A stretch of DNA of 64,000 nt from CAZPHU01 sp964419255 (GCA_964419255.1 CAYQOU010000010.1:1-64000), one strand, 5' to 3'; shown: positions 51,386 through 60,751, numbered from the stretch's first letter. The notes: a model not told the origin generated them from the letters alone. A program made the numbers and translations.

Positions 51386-52057
51386 TTACACAAAATTGAC
51401 ATCGGATTCCCGTTTCTTGTAAAAATCATTTATGGTCGAAATCGCCTCTTCGGGATCATCGATCACCTTCATCAGACTCACATCATCCGAATCGATGTAT
51501 TCGGTGCCAAGCATCTTTTCTTCCAGCCATTCGAGCAGACCGTTCCAGTAATCACTTCCCATCAGTATTAGAGGCAGATATTTTGCTTTCTGGGTCTGGA
51601 TAAGCGTCAGCGTCTCAAACACCTCATCCATTGTTCCGTATCCACCGGGCATAGCAATCACCGCGGAGGTATATTTCAGAAACATCACCTTCCTGCTGAA
51701 AAAATGGCGAAAATTGATCAACGTTTTGATGAACGGATTTGGCACCTGTTCATAGGGAAGCTGGATATTAAGCCCGACAGAAGTACCTCCGGCATCCAGC
51801 GCCCCCTTATTCGCCGCTTCCATTATCCCGGGGCCTCCTCCGGTGATTACACCGTATCCATTGCTGACGGCATGTGTCGCGGTCTGGTAAGACAACCGAT
51901 AGTATTCGTGATCGGAGGGAGTGCGGGCGGATCCGAAGATCGTCACACATGGTCCGATACGGGAGAGGGTCTCAAAGCCCTCCACAAACTCTGCCATGAT
52001 ACGAAAGACACGCCAGGTGTCATCATTAGAAGCTGGAATTGAGTGATTCGGTTTCAT
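51386..52057 (-). CDS. LOG-family protein (TIGR00730 type)
   Basis: The 223-residue Rossmann-fold protein has both family motifs, ITGGGPGIMEAANKGA and AMPGGYGTMDEVFE. Members release cytokinin bases from nucleotides or act as AMP/pyrimidine nucleosidases (PpnN type). The bacterial substrate here is not known. It is monocistronic. Confidence 0.9.
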   Translation of the reverse strand: MKPNHSIPASNDDTWRVFRIMAEFVEGFETLSRIGPCVTIFGSARTPSDHEYYRLSYQTATHAVSNGYGVITGGGPGIMEAANKGALDAGGTSVGLNIQLPYEQVPNPFIKTLINFRHFFSRKVMFLKYTSAVIAMPGGYGTMDEVFETLTLIQTQKAKYLPLILMGSDYWNGLLEWLEEKMLGTEYIDSDDVSLMKVIDDPEEAISTINDFYKKRESDVNFV

Positions 52058-52196
52058 GTTTTCCCTTTCAACTTAAATACGTCTCCGGGCATTTGCCGGT
52101 ATATGATCTTTATTATATTATTTGAATATGATTTTCGTCCACAGGACTAAGAGAAAATACCAATTTTCATACGTTTAGGTGTATAAACATAGCCAG

Positions 52197-52739
52197 ATGG
52201 AACAGAGTTTTTTTTCCTTATCCTCCTCATGGAGGAGACGAATTCAGTCTTCGGGATGCACTCTTTCGGAACGGTATCTATACGTAAGCATTTCCGGGCA
52301 GAGTATGGCGCTGGTCGAAAAAGACCAGATCCTATGTACATATCCGATTAGTACATCTCGATTCGGTATCGGCAGCAAGGAGGGCTCCTTTATGACCCCA
52401 CCGGGCATTCACCAAGTTGCCTCAAAGGTTGGAGCCGGAGCACCACCCTATCGCATTTTCCGCAGCCGGGTGGATACGGGAATCACCTGGACGGCTGACA
52501 TCCAGGAAGAAAACCTGATTCTTACCCGAATAATTCGACTGAAAGGGTGTGAGAAGGGCGTGAACAAAGAGGGTGATATTGACAGTTTTAAGCGCTACAT
52601 TTACATCCACGGCACGAATCGTGAAGAATGCATCGGCACTCCCCTTTCCCATGGTTGTGTCTGTATGAGAAACGAAGATATTATAGAACTGTTTGACCGC
52701 ATACAGGAGAATGATCTTGTCATTATTGATCCACAATAG
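52197..52739 (+). CDS. L,D-transpeptidase (YkuD domain)
   Basis: The 180-residue protein has the YkuD domain: STSRFGIGSKEGSFMTPPGIH, YIHGTNREE and the catalytic SHGCVCMRNEDIIELF, with His and Cys in place. It would cross-link or trim peptidoglycan peptides. No clear signal peptide is seen, which is odd for a periplasmic enzyme; it may be exported by another route or act on cytosolic precursors. The start is the ATG at 52197 or a GTG at 52179. It overlaps the Mur ligase gene. Confidence 0.85.
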   Translation: MEQSFFSLSSSWRRRIQSSGCTLSERYLYVSISGQSMALVEKDQILCTYPISTSRFGIGSKEGSFMTPPGIHQVASKVGAGAPPYRIFRSRVDTGITWTADIQEENLILTRIIRLKGCEKGVNKEGDIDSFKRYIYIHGTNREECIGTPLSHGCVCMRNEDIIELFDRIQENDLVIIDPQ

Positions 52740-54102
52740 AATATACAGCTCACTCCACTTTACCGGGATTCTCGGTGCGGGGATGAGTGCCCTGGCCCAA
52801 TATGTTCGCTGGATGGGCTGCGATGTGTCCGGATCGGACAGAGCATTGGGCAAAGAAGAAACAGAAGATATCTCCGAATATCTCACCTCCATCGGATGCC
52901 GGCTCTTTTCACAGGATGGGTCGGGTATAGACGAAAAATGCAGCGGAATTGTCATATCAAGTGCCATTGAGGAGAACAACCCGGAGATCCTGCGGGCACG
53001 TCAGCTGAATGTTCCCGTATATCACCGCTCGGATGTACTCGCTGCGATTATCCAGACAAAAAAGGCTGTTGCGGTTGCCGGAACGAGTGGGAAATCGACA
53101 GTCACTGCCATGATCTTCCATCTGCTCCAAAGCTGCGGCCAAAATCCGTCCCTGATCACCGGAGCCGGACTAAATAGTCTCCAGAAACTGGGCATGCCGG
53201 GAAACGCTTTTTATGGTGAAGGTCACTGGCTTGTGGTAGAGGCCGACGAAAGCGATGGCTCCCTGATCAAATATCATCCATATATTGCTCTTGTGCTCAA
53301 TGTCAGCAAGGATCATAAAACGATACAGGAGACTTTGCAGCTGTTTTCTACCCTTGCCGATCAGTCTGAAATCGTTCTGAAGAATAGCGATGATCCTCTT
53401 TTGGATTCCATAGACGCGACATACTGCTTTGGCCAAAGTCCCGTTGCCGATTACACCGTTGAGTCTCTGGAATCCACCGCTCAGCAAAGCGCGTTTTCTT
53501 ATCGAGGCACAAGCTTCTCCACCCCTATGCCAGGCCGGCACAACGCGATCAATCTCTTTGCGGCGGTTGTAGCAAGCCTGCTTTGCGGCTGCTCACCGGA
53601 ATGCCTCAGGGATGCGGCCAAAAAATTTCCAGGCCTGCACCGTCGCTTCACTATCACCCAGGCAGCACACGGCATCACCATCATAGATGATTATGCACAT
53701 AATGCCGAGAAAATCCGCGCGGCGGTCACGGCGGCCCAGGCTCTTTCACCTCGGGTGTTTGTGCTGTTTCAGCCGCACGGGTTTGGCCCGATGAGGTTTA
53801 TGCGGGAGGAGCTTGCCGCCATGTTCAGGCAGACACTGAGAGAAAATGATTCACTGTATCTGCTACCGATCTACTATGCCGGCGGAAATGTCATGCGGGA
53901 TATTTCATCCGCCGATTTGGCATCCGATCTTCAGGAAAGCTCTTTTGCCGTGCATGCCCCCTCTTCGCGCGAAAAAGCCGTCGAAGCTATCCTACGGCAG
54001 GTCAGACCAAAAGAGGTTATTCTCAGTATGGGCGCACGCGACCCCTCCCTGGATGCTTTTGCGCAGTGGATTGCCCGGCAAGTCGAAGAAATTTCCCTCT
54101 GA
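52711..54102 (+). CDS. Mur ligase family protein (MurC/Mpl-like)
   Basis: The 463-residue protein has an N-terminal Rossmann domain (FTGILGAGMSALAQYV), a Mur ligase centre with ATP loop GTSGKSTVTAMI and VEADESDGSLIKYHP, and a C-terminal domain with DDYAHNAEKI. The first step resembles MurC (adding L-Ala to UDP-MurNAc), but Mpl, the recycling ligase, is also possible. GTSGKS for GTHGKT is a departure from MurC. AGGAGA at 52705 suits a TTG start at 52717 better than the ATG at 52711. It overlaps the L,D-transpeptidase gene by 29 bases, so both act on peptidoglycan. Confidence 0.75.
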   Translation: MILSLLIHNRIYSSLHFTGILGAGMSALAQYVRWMGCDVSGSDRALGKEETEDISEYLTSIGCRLFSQDGSGIDEKCSGIVISSAIEENNPEILRARQLNVPVYHRSDVLAAIIQTKKAVAVAGTSGKSTVTAMIFHLLQSCGQNPSLITGAGLNSLQKLGMPGNAFYGEGHWLVVEADESDGSLIKYHPYIALVLNVSKDHKTIQETLQLFSTLADQSEIVLKNSDDPLLDSIDATYCFGQSPVADYTVESLESTAQQSAFSYRGTSFSTPMPGRHNAINLFAAVVASLLCGCSPECLRDAAKKFPGLHRRFTITQAAHGITIIDDYAHNAEKIRAAVTAAQALSPRVFVLFQPHGFGPMRFMREELAAMFRQTLRENDSLYLLPIYYAGGNVMRDISSADLASDLQESSFAVHAPSSREKAVEAILRQVRPKEVILSMGARDPSLDAFAQWIARQVEEISL

Positions 54103-54240
54103 AAAACAAAACAGCCGGTGAAGTTTTTCGCCGGCGCAATAAGAAACCGGCAAAATCGCATTACATCTTAGTATCGGTACATTTCTTTGCCCGAAGTCAT
54201 GTTGTATATTAGGGAAAATTACATTCCTTCACGCAAAAAC

Positions 54241-54274
54241 AACGGTTGAGCCCTGGGTGGTTTAGCCGTTTTTT
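54241..54274 (+). terminator. Terminator-like hairpin in front of greA
   Basis: The 12-base arms AACGGTTGAGCC and GGTTTAGCCGTT pair with three G-U wobbles, and six Ts follow. It ends about 60 bases before the greA ATG. It may end the Mur ligase transcript, or attenuate greA itself, as reported for the E. coli greA leader. A second stem, GCCGGTGAA/TTCGCCGGC, follows the Mur ligase stop near 54112. Confidence 0.7.
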
Positions 54275-54336
54275 GCTGAACCGCGCATACAGTGGTCAGT
54301 ATCCTGAGAATTGATGCATTTGCAGAAAGGGACTAC

Positions 54337-54807
54337 ATGCAACAGTCACAACCAATCACAAAAAAAGGCTACGACCAGCTGGTCGAGGAATTAGAACGTC
54401 TGAAAAAAGTCGATCGCCCGAATATAATCAAGGCGGTGGCCGAGGCCCGCTCTCATGGTGATCTGTCCGAGAATGCGGAGTATCATGCGGCTCGTGAGCG
54501 TCAGTCTCATATCGAAACACGGATCGGGTATCTGGAAGACAAGTTGGCAAAAAGTGAAATCATACATATGGACACAGCCAATTCGGAGACTGTCATTTTC
54601 GGCTGCACTGTAAAGATTGTGGATCTGGAAGATGACTTCGAAGAGGAATACACTCTGGTTGGTGCAGATGAAGCCGATCCGGCAAAAGGAAAAATCTCCA
54701 CCGCATCCCCGATCGGTAAGGCTCTGATTGGTAAGAAGAAAGACGATGTTGTGGAGGTGACAACTCCCGGCGGTAAGCTGACGCTCAAAATACTGGAATT
54801 TTCCTGA
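54337..54807 (+). CDS. greA: Transcription elongation factor GreA
   Basis: The 156-residue protein has an N-terminal coiled coil with the acidic tip (ARSHGDLSENAEYHAARERQ) and a C-terminal FKBP-like domain (SPIGKALIGKKKDDVVEVTTPGG). It rescues backtracked RNA polymerase by stimulating transcript cleavage. The ATG at 54337 follows AGAAAGGGAC. Confidence 0.96.
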   Translation: MQQSQPITKKGYDQLVEELERLKKVDRPNIIKAVAEARSHGDLSENAEYHAARERQSHIETRIGYLEDKLAKSEIIHMDTANSETVIFGCTVKIVDLEDDFEEEYTLVGADEADPAKGKISTASPIGKALIGKKKDDVVEVTTPGGKLTLKILEFS

Positions 54808-54866
54808 GCTCCAAAACAGATCATGTGCACCCTTCGCCTATAACTACTTTGTTGACAGGATAACTT

Positions 54867-56666
54867 GTGCAGGTAAAAGAAAACATACGAAATTTCTGTA
54901 TCATAGCTCATATCGATCACGGAAAATCCACCCTTGCCGACCGGTTTCTGGAGATAACCGGAACTGTCAGCAAGGATAAAATGATGGAACAGATTCTTGA
55001 CAGCATGGATCTGGAACGCGAAAGAGGCATAACCATCAAATCGCATCCGATCCGGATGAACTATCGAAGCAAAGATGGTCAGGAGTATATCTTCAACCTG
55101 ATCGACACACCCGGGCATGTTGACTTTTCCTATGAAGTCAGCCGCTCCCTTGCGGCCTGTGAAGGGGCGCTGCTGGTGGTTGATGCGACTCAGGGAATAG
55201 AGGCACAGACATTGACCAACATATACCTTGCCCTCGAAAATGATCTTGCGATCATCCCGGTTCTCAACAAAATCGATCTTCCCTCCGCGCACCCCGAGGA
55301 AGTCAGTCAGCAGGTATCCGATCTTCTGGGAATTGATCCGGAGGAGATTCTTCACTGTAGTGCAAAAACAGGCGTTGGTGTCGAGCAGATTCTTGAAAAG
55401 GTCGTGGGGCACATTCCACCACCGGTGGGTGAAGAAAACAAACCGCTCAAGGCCCTGGTTTTCGATTCCATTTTCGATTCCTTCCGGGGAGCCATTGCCT
55501 ATGTGCGGGTGTATGAAGGGAAGCTGAGTCAGGGCGATCAGATCAAGTTTCTTTCGAACAGAAGCGAATTTGAAGTAACCGAGCTGGGTCATTTCAAGAT
55601 AGGGCGGGTGCAGCAGAAAAGCCTTTCCGCCGGCGAAGCCGGGTATGTGGTAGCAAGCATAAAAACCTTATCGGATATTAATATCGGTGATACGATCACC
55701 TTAAAGCATGATCCTGCCGACAAACCGATTCCGGGGTATAAGGAAGTTAAACCGATGGTGTTCAGCGGGCTGTACCCCATTGACAAAGGCGACTACGACG
55801 ACTTACGCAATGCTCTCGAAAAGCTTAAACTCAACGACTCATCAATATCCTATATACCCGAGACCTCCTCGGCGTTGGGGTTTGGCTTTCGTGCAGGCTT
55901 TCTTGGCATGCTTCACATGGAAGTTGTACAGGAGAGACTTCTTAGAGAGTACAATGTTAACATCATTACCACCGTACCTAATGTGAAGTACAAGATTGTA
56001 CTCAAGACAGGCGATACCCGGTATATAGAATCCCCCGCCCAACTCCCCTCTCCCGGTGAACTGATTTCGATAAGCGAGCCGGTCGCCCGCGTCCAGATCA
56101 TCACCCCCTCCGATTATGTCGGTACGGTGATGAAGCTGTGTGAAGAGAAGCGCGGGAAGCTGGGGAATATGGAGTATCTGGAAACCACCAGGGTATGTTT
56201 ACACTATCGGATTCCGCTTTCTGAGCTTATCGTCGATTTCTTCGACAAACTCAAAAGCTGCTCCCGAGGCTATGCATCCATGGATTACGAGTTTGCGGAC
56301 TATGAAGAAGAGAACCTGGTCAGAATCGATATCCTGATTAACGGCAGTCCGGTGGATGCGTTTTCGGCGATCGTGCACAAAGACAATTCTTATTTCTATG
56401 GCCAATCCCTCACCTCCAAGCTTAAAGAGTTAATCCCGCGACAGATGTACGAAGTGGCTATTCAGGCAGCGATCGGCACGAAGGTTATCGCGCGCACAAC
56501 GGTAAAAGCATACCGTAAAGATGTCACATCCAAGTGTTACGGTGGCGATATATCACGAAAACGTAAGCTTTTGGAAAAACAAAAAGAAGGAAAAAAGCGG
56601 ATGAAGCAGGTTGGCAACGTCGAAATCCCGCAGGAGGCGTTTCTTGCCGTCTTATCCGCAAAATAA
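54867..56666 (+). CDS. lepA: Translation elongation factor 4 (LepA)
   Basis: The 599-residue GTPase has G1 AHIDHGKSTLADR, G3 DTPGHVDF and G4 NKIDLPSA. The LepA-specific C-terminal domain ends with GDISRKRKLLEKQKEGKKRMKQ. It acts on stalled or initiating ribosomes. The start is a GTG at 54867 with AGGA 7 bases before it. The signal-peptidase-like gene follows by 9 bases, the common lepA-lepB order. Confidence 0.97.
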   Translation: MQVKENIRNFCIIAHIDHGKSTLADRFLEITGTVSKDKMMEQILDSMDLERERGITIKSHPIRMNYRSKDGQEYIFNLIDTPGHVDFSYEVSRSLAACEGALLVVDATQGIEAQTLTNIYLALENDLAIIPVLNKIDLPSAHPEEVSQQVSDLLGIDPEEILHCSAKTGVGVEQILEKVVGHIPPPVGEENKPLKALVFDSIFDSFRGAIAYVRVYEGKLSQGDQIKFLSNRSEFEVTELGHFKIGRVQQKSLSAGEAGYVVASIKTLSDINIGDTITLKHDPADKPIPGYKEVKPMVFSGLYPIDKGDYDDLRNALEKLKLNDSSISYIPETSSALGFGFRAGFLGMLHMEVVQERLLREYNVNIITTVPNVKYKIVLKTGDTRYIESPAQLPSPGELISISEPVARVQIITPSDYVGTVMKLCEEKRGKLGNMEYLETTRVCLHYRIPLSELIVDFFDKLKSCSRGYASMDYEFADYEEENLVRIDILINGSPVDAFSAIVHKDNSYFYGQSLTSKLKELIPRQMYEVAIQAAIGTKVIARTTVKAYRKDVTSKCYGGDISRKRKLLEKQKEGKKRMKQVGNVEIPQEAFLAVLSAK

Positions 56667-56675
56667 CTGAAAACC

Positions 56676-57632
56676 ATGGATACTCTACGTTCCCCTGAAA
56701 AACCAATCGATGCACGCATATCGGTATACAAATTCCTGCGGCTTCTGGTTATAGTCGGTCTGACAGGCGGTCTGGTCAAATTGGTCTTCTTCGAAACCTC
56801 TCTGGTTTCTACCAATCAAATGCATCCAGGCCTCTACAAGGGCGACAGGCTGCTTGTGAGCAAAACCGGTACAATCAACCCATTTTCAGGTACGAAGTCT
56901 CTTCGCAAGGGTAAAGTTGCGATTTTAAGCCTCCCGATAGAATCCGGAGGCGGCACCGCAGCCTTTCGCATTGCGGCTACCCCAAACGATACCTTTGAGG
57001 TCATCGAGGGGAATGTCCGGATTAATGGTACGGAAGAGATCCGGCCAGCCGGGCGGAAAAGGAAAAGCAACCCGCTTCCCGCTCAATACTCTCCGCGAGA
57101 TGCGATTTCTCCGTTTGCTCTTCCCGGCCGTGGTGATTCCGTCTCTTTCGCTGATGCCCCTTTGCGAGACCTTGTGTTTCATGCTTCCATGATCAGGCAG
57201 GAGAACGAAAGAAATGAATATATACTTCAAACCCGACTTCTGGTCGACTCTGCCGATTCCAGTGATTATTTTATTGAAGGTTTTTCTCTATACGACGGCA
57301 CCTTTTCCAGTATTCCTGATTCTCTTCGATACGATTGGTTTTTCTGGGACCGTCTTATAGATTATTTTGATACCTTTCAAGAGGATCACCGGCGGATCGA
57401 AATCAGATTCGATATCACCAGAAATGGCGAAACCGTTTCTGGATATCGCTATCAAACTGATTTTTTCTTTCTTCTTGCAGACAATTGGGAGGTAGGCTAC
57501 GACAGCCGGTTCTTCGGTCCAATAAGCAGAAAAAATATACACGGAACCGCCGAATGTATTCTCTGGTCGCGAGCACCATCAAAAGGCTTGAAAGGATTTA
57601 GAACGAAACGGTTTTTTAAGATAGTGCGTTAG
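56676..57632 (+). CDS. Signal-peptidase-I-like protein lacking catalytic Ser and Lys
   Basis: The 318-residue protein has one N-terminal membrane helix (about 18-40) and the S26 fold. The family box that should read SMxP reads QMHPGL (VSTNQMHPGLYKGDRLLVSK), so the nucleophile Ser is Gln. The box that should be KRVVGxPGD reads FRIAATPND, so the general-base Lys is Phe. The last box, ADNWEVGYDSRFFGPI, is kept. It is therefore probably inactive as a peptidase. A long insert (about 130-240) is of the kind seen in large FCB-group signal peptidases. Its place after lepA is the normal place of lepB. Confidence 0.8.
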   Translation: MDTLRSPEKPIDARISVYKFLRLLVIVGLTGGLVKLVFFETSLVSTNQMHPGLYKGDRLLVSKTGTINPFSGTKSLRKGKVAILSLPIESGGGTAAFRIAATPNDTFEVIEGNVRINGTEEIRPAGRKRKSNPLPAQYSPRDAISPFALPGRGDSVSFADAPLRDLVFHASMIRQENERNEYILQTRLLVDSADSSDYFIEGFSLYDGTFSSIPDSLRYDWFFWDRLIDYFDTFQEDHRRIEIRFDITRNGETVSGYRYQTDFFFLLADNWEVGYDSRFFGPISRKNIHGTAECILWSRAPSKGLKGFRTKRFFKIVR

Positions 57633-57762
57633 CTTCTTTGTCTGACTCACATGTTCATCCTCTCCCCTACGGTATTGCTTTAGCGGGAGGATGGGAGAAG
57701 CAAAAGGACTTCTTTTACTATGTGTTTTTTGTTTCCGATTTCCGAATCTCTGATCCTTTATT

Positions 57763-57784
57763 CTCCGGCCCTGCCGGTTTTTGA
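57763..57784 (+). terminator. Weak hairpin before trpB
   Basis: CCGG-CCCTG-CCGG is followed by five Ts. The stem is only 4-5 base pairs. It could end the lepA transcript. A further inverted pair, CATCCTC.../...GAGGATG, lies at about 57655-57697 without a T-run. Confidence 0.3.
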
Positions 57785-57890
57785 TGACGGCCTGAAATGC
57801 CGGGAGCTGTTTAAAGCCGGCCGAATAATCGATTTTACCTGAGAGTCCATTCATGGTTCGTCGGATGAATGGCAGAATTTTGAGGGATGA

Positions 57891-59093
57891 ATGAAAACGC
57901 AGAATCATAAAGCAGGCTATTTCGGCTCGTATGGCGGTAGATATGCCCCGGAGACATTGATGCCGGCTCTGTATGAGGTGGAGCAAGCATATCGGCAGGC
58001 ACGTGAGGACGAGCAGTTTCAGCAAAAATATGCAACGCTCCTAAAAGATTATAATGGGCGTCCGACCCCTCTCTATTATGCGAAGCGCCTTTCGGATCAT
58101 CTTGGGGGCGCGCAGATCTACCTGAAACGGGAGGATCTCAATCACACCGGGGCGCACAAGATCACCAACTCTCTTGGCCAGTCGCTTCTTGCTCAGTACA
58201 TGGGAAAAAAACGCATAATCGCCGAGACGGGCGCCGGACAGCACGGTGTTGCGACCGCAACCGCTGCTGCACTGCTGGGGATGGAATGCACCATATACAT
58301 GGGTACGGTCGATATGGCGCGGCAAAGACCGAACGTGTTTCGTATGAATCTTCTTGGCGCAACGGTAACTCCCGTGGAAAGTGGCAGCAAGACACTCAAA
58401 GATGCGGTCAATGAGACCATCCGTGATTGGACACTAACTGTCCAGACAACTCATTACGTTTTTGGATCAGCACTCGGACCACACCCCTTTCCATCGATCG
58501 TTCGCGATTTGCAGTCTATAATCGGCATAGAGGCCAGGGAGCAGATACTAAGTCAGGCCGGCCGTCTGCCGGATGAAATCGTAGCCTGTGTAGGAGGCGG
58601 CTCCAATGCTATCGGAATATTTATGCCATTTATGGATGATAACGCGGTTCGATTGACCGGCGTGGAGGCCGGCGGAATGGGCCTTGACAGTGGAAAACAT
58701 GCGGTTCGTTTGACACAGTCGGATGCCGCACGAAAAGGTATTCTGCACGGCGCCTTTTCCTACGTGCTTCAGGATGCTTACGGCCAAATAGCCAATACGC
58801 ATTCAATTTCCGCAGGGTTAGATTACAGCGGTGTGGGCCCCCAGCATGCTTTCCTGGCCGAAAACGGCAGAGCCAAATACACCTATGCCACCGATCAGGA
58901 AGCGATCCAAGGATTCAAGACGTTGTGTGAACTCGAAGGAATCATTCCTGCGCTGGAATCTTCCCATGCAGTTGCCTATGCGCTAAGACGTGCGCCACAG
59001 ATGAGCACCGACTCCGTAATGATAGTTAACTTATCCGGGCGCGGTGACAAAGATCTCGCGCATGTTGCCGATTATCTGGGGATGACTATATGA
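57891..59093 (+). CDS. trpB: Tryptophan synthase beta chain
   Basis: The 400-residue PLP enzyme has the TrpB1 signature GSYGGRYAPETLMPALYEVE, the PLP-binding Lys in LNHTGAHKITNSLGQ, and GGGSNAIGIF for phosphate. It joins indole and serine to make tryptophan. GAGGGATGA precedes the ATG. The TGA overlaps the trpA ATG by 4 bases, as expected for channelled subunits. No other trp genes are in the window. Confidence 0.97.
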   Translation: MKTQNHKAGYFGSYGGRYAPETLMPALYEVEQAYRQAREDEQFQQKYATLLKDYNGRPTPLYYAKRLSDHLGGAQIYLKREDLNHTGAHKITNSLGQSLLAQYMGKKRIIAETGAGQHGVATATAAALLGMECTIYMGTVDMARQRPNVFRMNLLGATVTPVESGSKTLKDAVNETIRDWTLTVQTTHYVFGSALGPHPFPSIVRDLQSIIGIEAREQILSQAGRLPDEIVACVGGGSNAIGIFMPFMDDNAVRLTGVEAGGMGLDSGKHAVRLTQSDAARKGILHGAFSYVLQDAYGQIANTHSISAGLDYSGVGPQHAFLAENGRAKYTYATDQEAIQGFKTLCELEGIIPALESSHAVAYALRRAPQMSTDSVMIVNLSGRGDKDLAHVADYLGMTI

Positions 59094-59890
59094 ATCGCTA
59101 CATAAACACTTTTTCGTCAGTAAAACAACAGAATCGCATCGCATTTATACCATTTGCCGTTGCGGGTGATCCTGACCCCGATCTAAGCCGCCGAATTCTC
59201 CAAACATATCTGGATGCCGGTGCGGATATTCTGGAGATTGGCTATCCCTTCAGTGATCCGATGGCCGATGGGCCTGTGAATCAGAGAGCCGCACAGAGGG
59301 CGATTGCCGCGGGCCTGAATCATAAAAGTTTTTTTGAGATGATTGCCTCTCTGCGCGCAAACACAGAGACACCCTTCGGTCTGCTTCTGTACGCAAATTC
59401 CATCTACCATCTGGGTATCGATGATTTTTGTCGCCGGGCTGCCGATGCCGGCATCGATAGCCTTCTTGTTGCGGATATGCCGCCGGAGGAGTCCAATGAT
59501 CTGCTCCAATCCATGGATCGACACGGACTCAAAAGCGTGTTTATCGTCTCTGAGCTAACCGATGAAAGCCGCACACGCTACATCTGCCAAAATACAACAG
59601 GATTCATCTATGTTGTCAGCCGTCTGGGAACTACCGGTGTTAAACAACAGTTCAGCCTCACGGTAAACGATACCATCGAGCGATTGCGTAGCTGCACCCA
59701 CCTTCCTCTGTGTGTTGGCTTTGGCATATCTTCTTCCGATCACGTAAAGGCGGTAAAGCAATCGGGGGCGGATGGTGCAATCGTAGGCAGTAAACTGGTG
59801 GGAATCATAGAACAGTATCGAAATAACCAGGATGAAATGCTGGGCAAACTGCACGATTCCATCTCTGAGTTTGTCTCCGCAACAAGATAG
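59090..59890 (+). CDS. trpA: Tryptophan synthase alpha chain
   Basis: The 266-residue TIM barrel has both catalytic acids in context: DILEIGYPFSDPMADGPVNQRA (Glu and Asp) and the VSRLGTTGVKQQF loop. It cleaves indole-glycerol phosphate and passes indole to TrpB. It is translationally coupled to trpB and followed 28 bases later by the chorismate mutase gene. Confidence 0.96.
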   Translation: MNRYINTFSSVKQQNRIAFIPFAVAGDPDPDLSRRILQTYLDAGADILEIGYPFSDPMADGPVNQRAAQRAIAAGLNHKSFFEMIASLRANTETPFGLLLYANSIYHLGIDDFCRRAADAGIDSLLVADMPPEESNDLLQSMDRHGLKSVFIVSELTDESRTRYICQNTTGFIYVVSRLGTTGVKQQFSLTVNDTIERLRSCTHLPLCVGFGISSSDHVKAVKQSGADGAIVGSKLVGIIEQYRNNQDEMLGKLHDSISEFVSATR

Positions 59891-59918
59891 AACACACGCC
59901 TTATATCCGGAGAGCATC

Positions 59919-60668
59919 ATGTCAAACTCATCTGTAAAACCGGATCTCACCCGTATTGCTCAGCAGCTTGAAGCTCTTGAGGAAACAATCATCTCCAAGC
60001 TGATTGACCGAGCACAATTCCGCGTTAATGACACAGCGTATAAAAGGGGCGAAAGCGGATTCGATGGCGCCGCAGATCAGAGCCTGTTGGATCTTCGTCT
60101 TAAATACCAGGAGCGAATGGATGCACAGTTCGGCCGCTTTTATGTGCCGGAAGAACGCCCATTCAATAAGGATCTCCCCCGCTCTCGACGCAAAGTCTCC
60201 CTTCCGCCCACCTGCCTCAAGCTTGATGATTACGATGTGATCAATTTGTGTGGTGATATAAAAAATGCATATCTTGAATTGCTCCCCCGGATGTGCCGGG
60301 GGGGAGATGACGGCCAGTACGGCTCGAGCGTCGAGCATGATGTCTATGCGTTTCAGGCGATCGCACGTCGAGTTCACTTCGGAGCGCTGTATGTGGCTGA
60401 AAGTAAATTTCTTGAGGATATTCCACGATACCGTACACTTATCAGGGATAAAGACACAGATAAATTGCTCCAAAAATTGACCCGTACCGACATTGAGGAA
60501 CGCATCATTGAGCGGGTTGCAGAGAAGGTCGATCAGATGCAGGCATTCACAAACAGGCAAATCCGCCACGTAATTTCTCCCGCGGTCATTCTTTCCTTTT
60601 ACCGCGATGTCATTATTCCTATGACAAAAAAGGGCGAAATTCTCTACCTATTGAACAGAAAAGACTAG
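59919..60668 (+). CDS. Eukaryote-type (Aro7-like) AroQ chorismate mutase
   Basis: The 249-residue all-helical protein matches the fungal and plant Aro7 chorismate mutases rather than the small bacterial AroQ. It opens with IAQQLEALEETIISKLIDRAQF, and later has ARRVHFGALYVAESKF, IEERIIERVAEKVDQ and a C-terminal FYRDVIIPMTKKGEILYLL. It converts chorismate to prephenate for Phe and Tyr. The long form carries the helices used for tryptophan and tyrosine control in yeast. Position behind trpBA fits aromatic metabolism. The ATG at 59919 follows CCGGAGAG. Confidence 0.85.
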   Translation: MSNSSVKPDLTRIAQQLEALEETIISKLIDRAQFRVNDTAYKRGESGFDGAADQSLLDLRLKYQERMDAQFGRFYVPEERPFNKDLPRSRRKVSLPPTCLKLDDYDVINLCGDIKNAYLELLPRMCRGGDDGQYGSSVEHDVYAFQAIARRVHFGALYVAESKFLEDIPRYRTLIRDKDTDKLLQKLTRTDIEERIIERVAEKVDQMQAFTNRQIRHVISPAVILSFYRDVIIPMTKKGEILYLLNRKD

Positions 60669-60751
60669 TTCAGAGGCACACCCCCAACGTTTTTTTCTCT
60701 TTCCTGCATAACCGCCTGTTTTTTTCTCCCGCAATATCGTTTTAATTCTTA

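Noticed and set aside
54507..55592. Minus-strand 361-codon frame across greA and lepA
   Set aside because: It crosses two highly conserved genes on the other strand, so it is a shadow frame.
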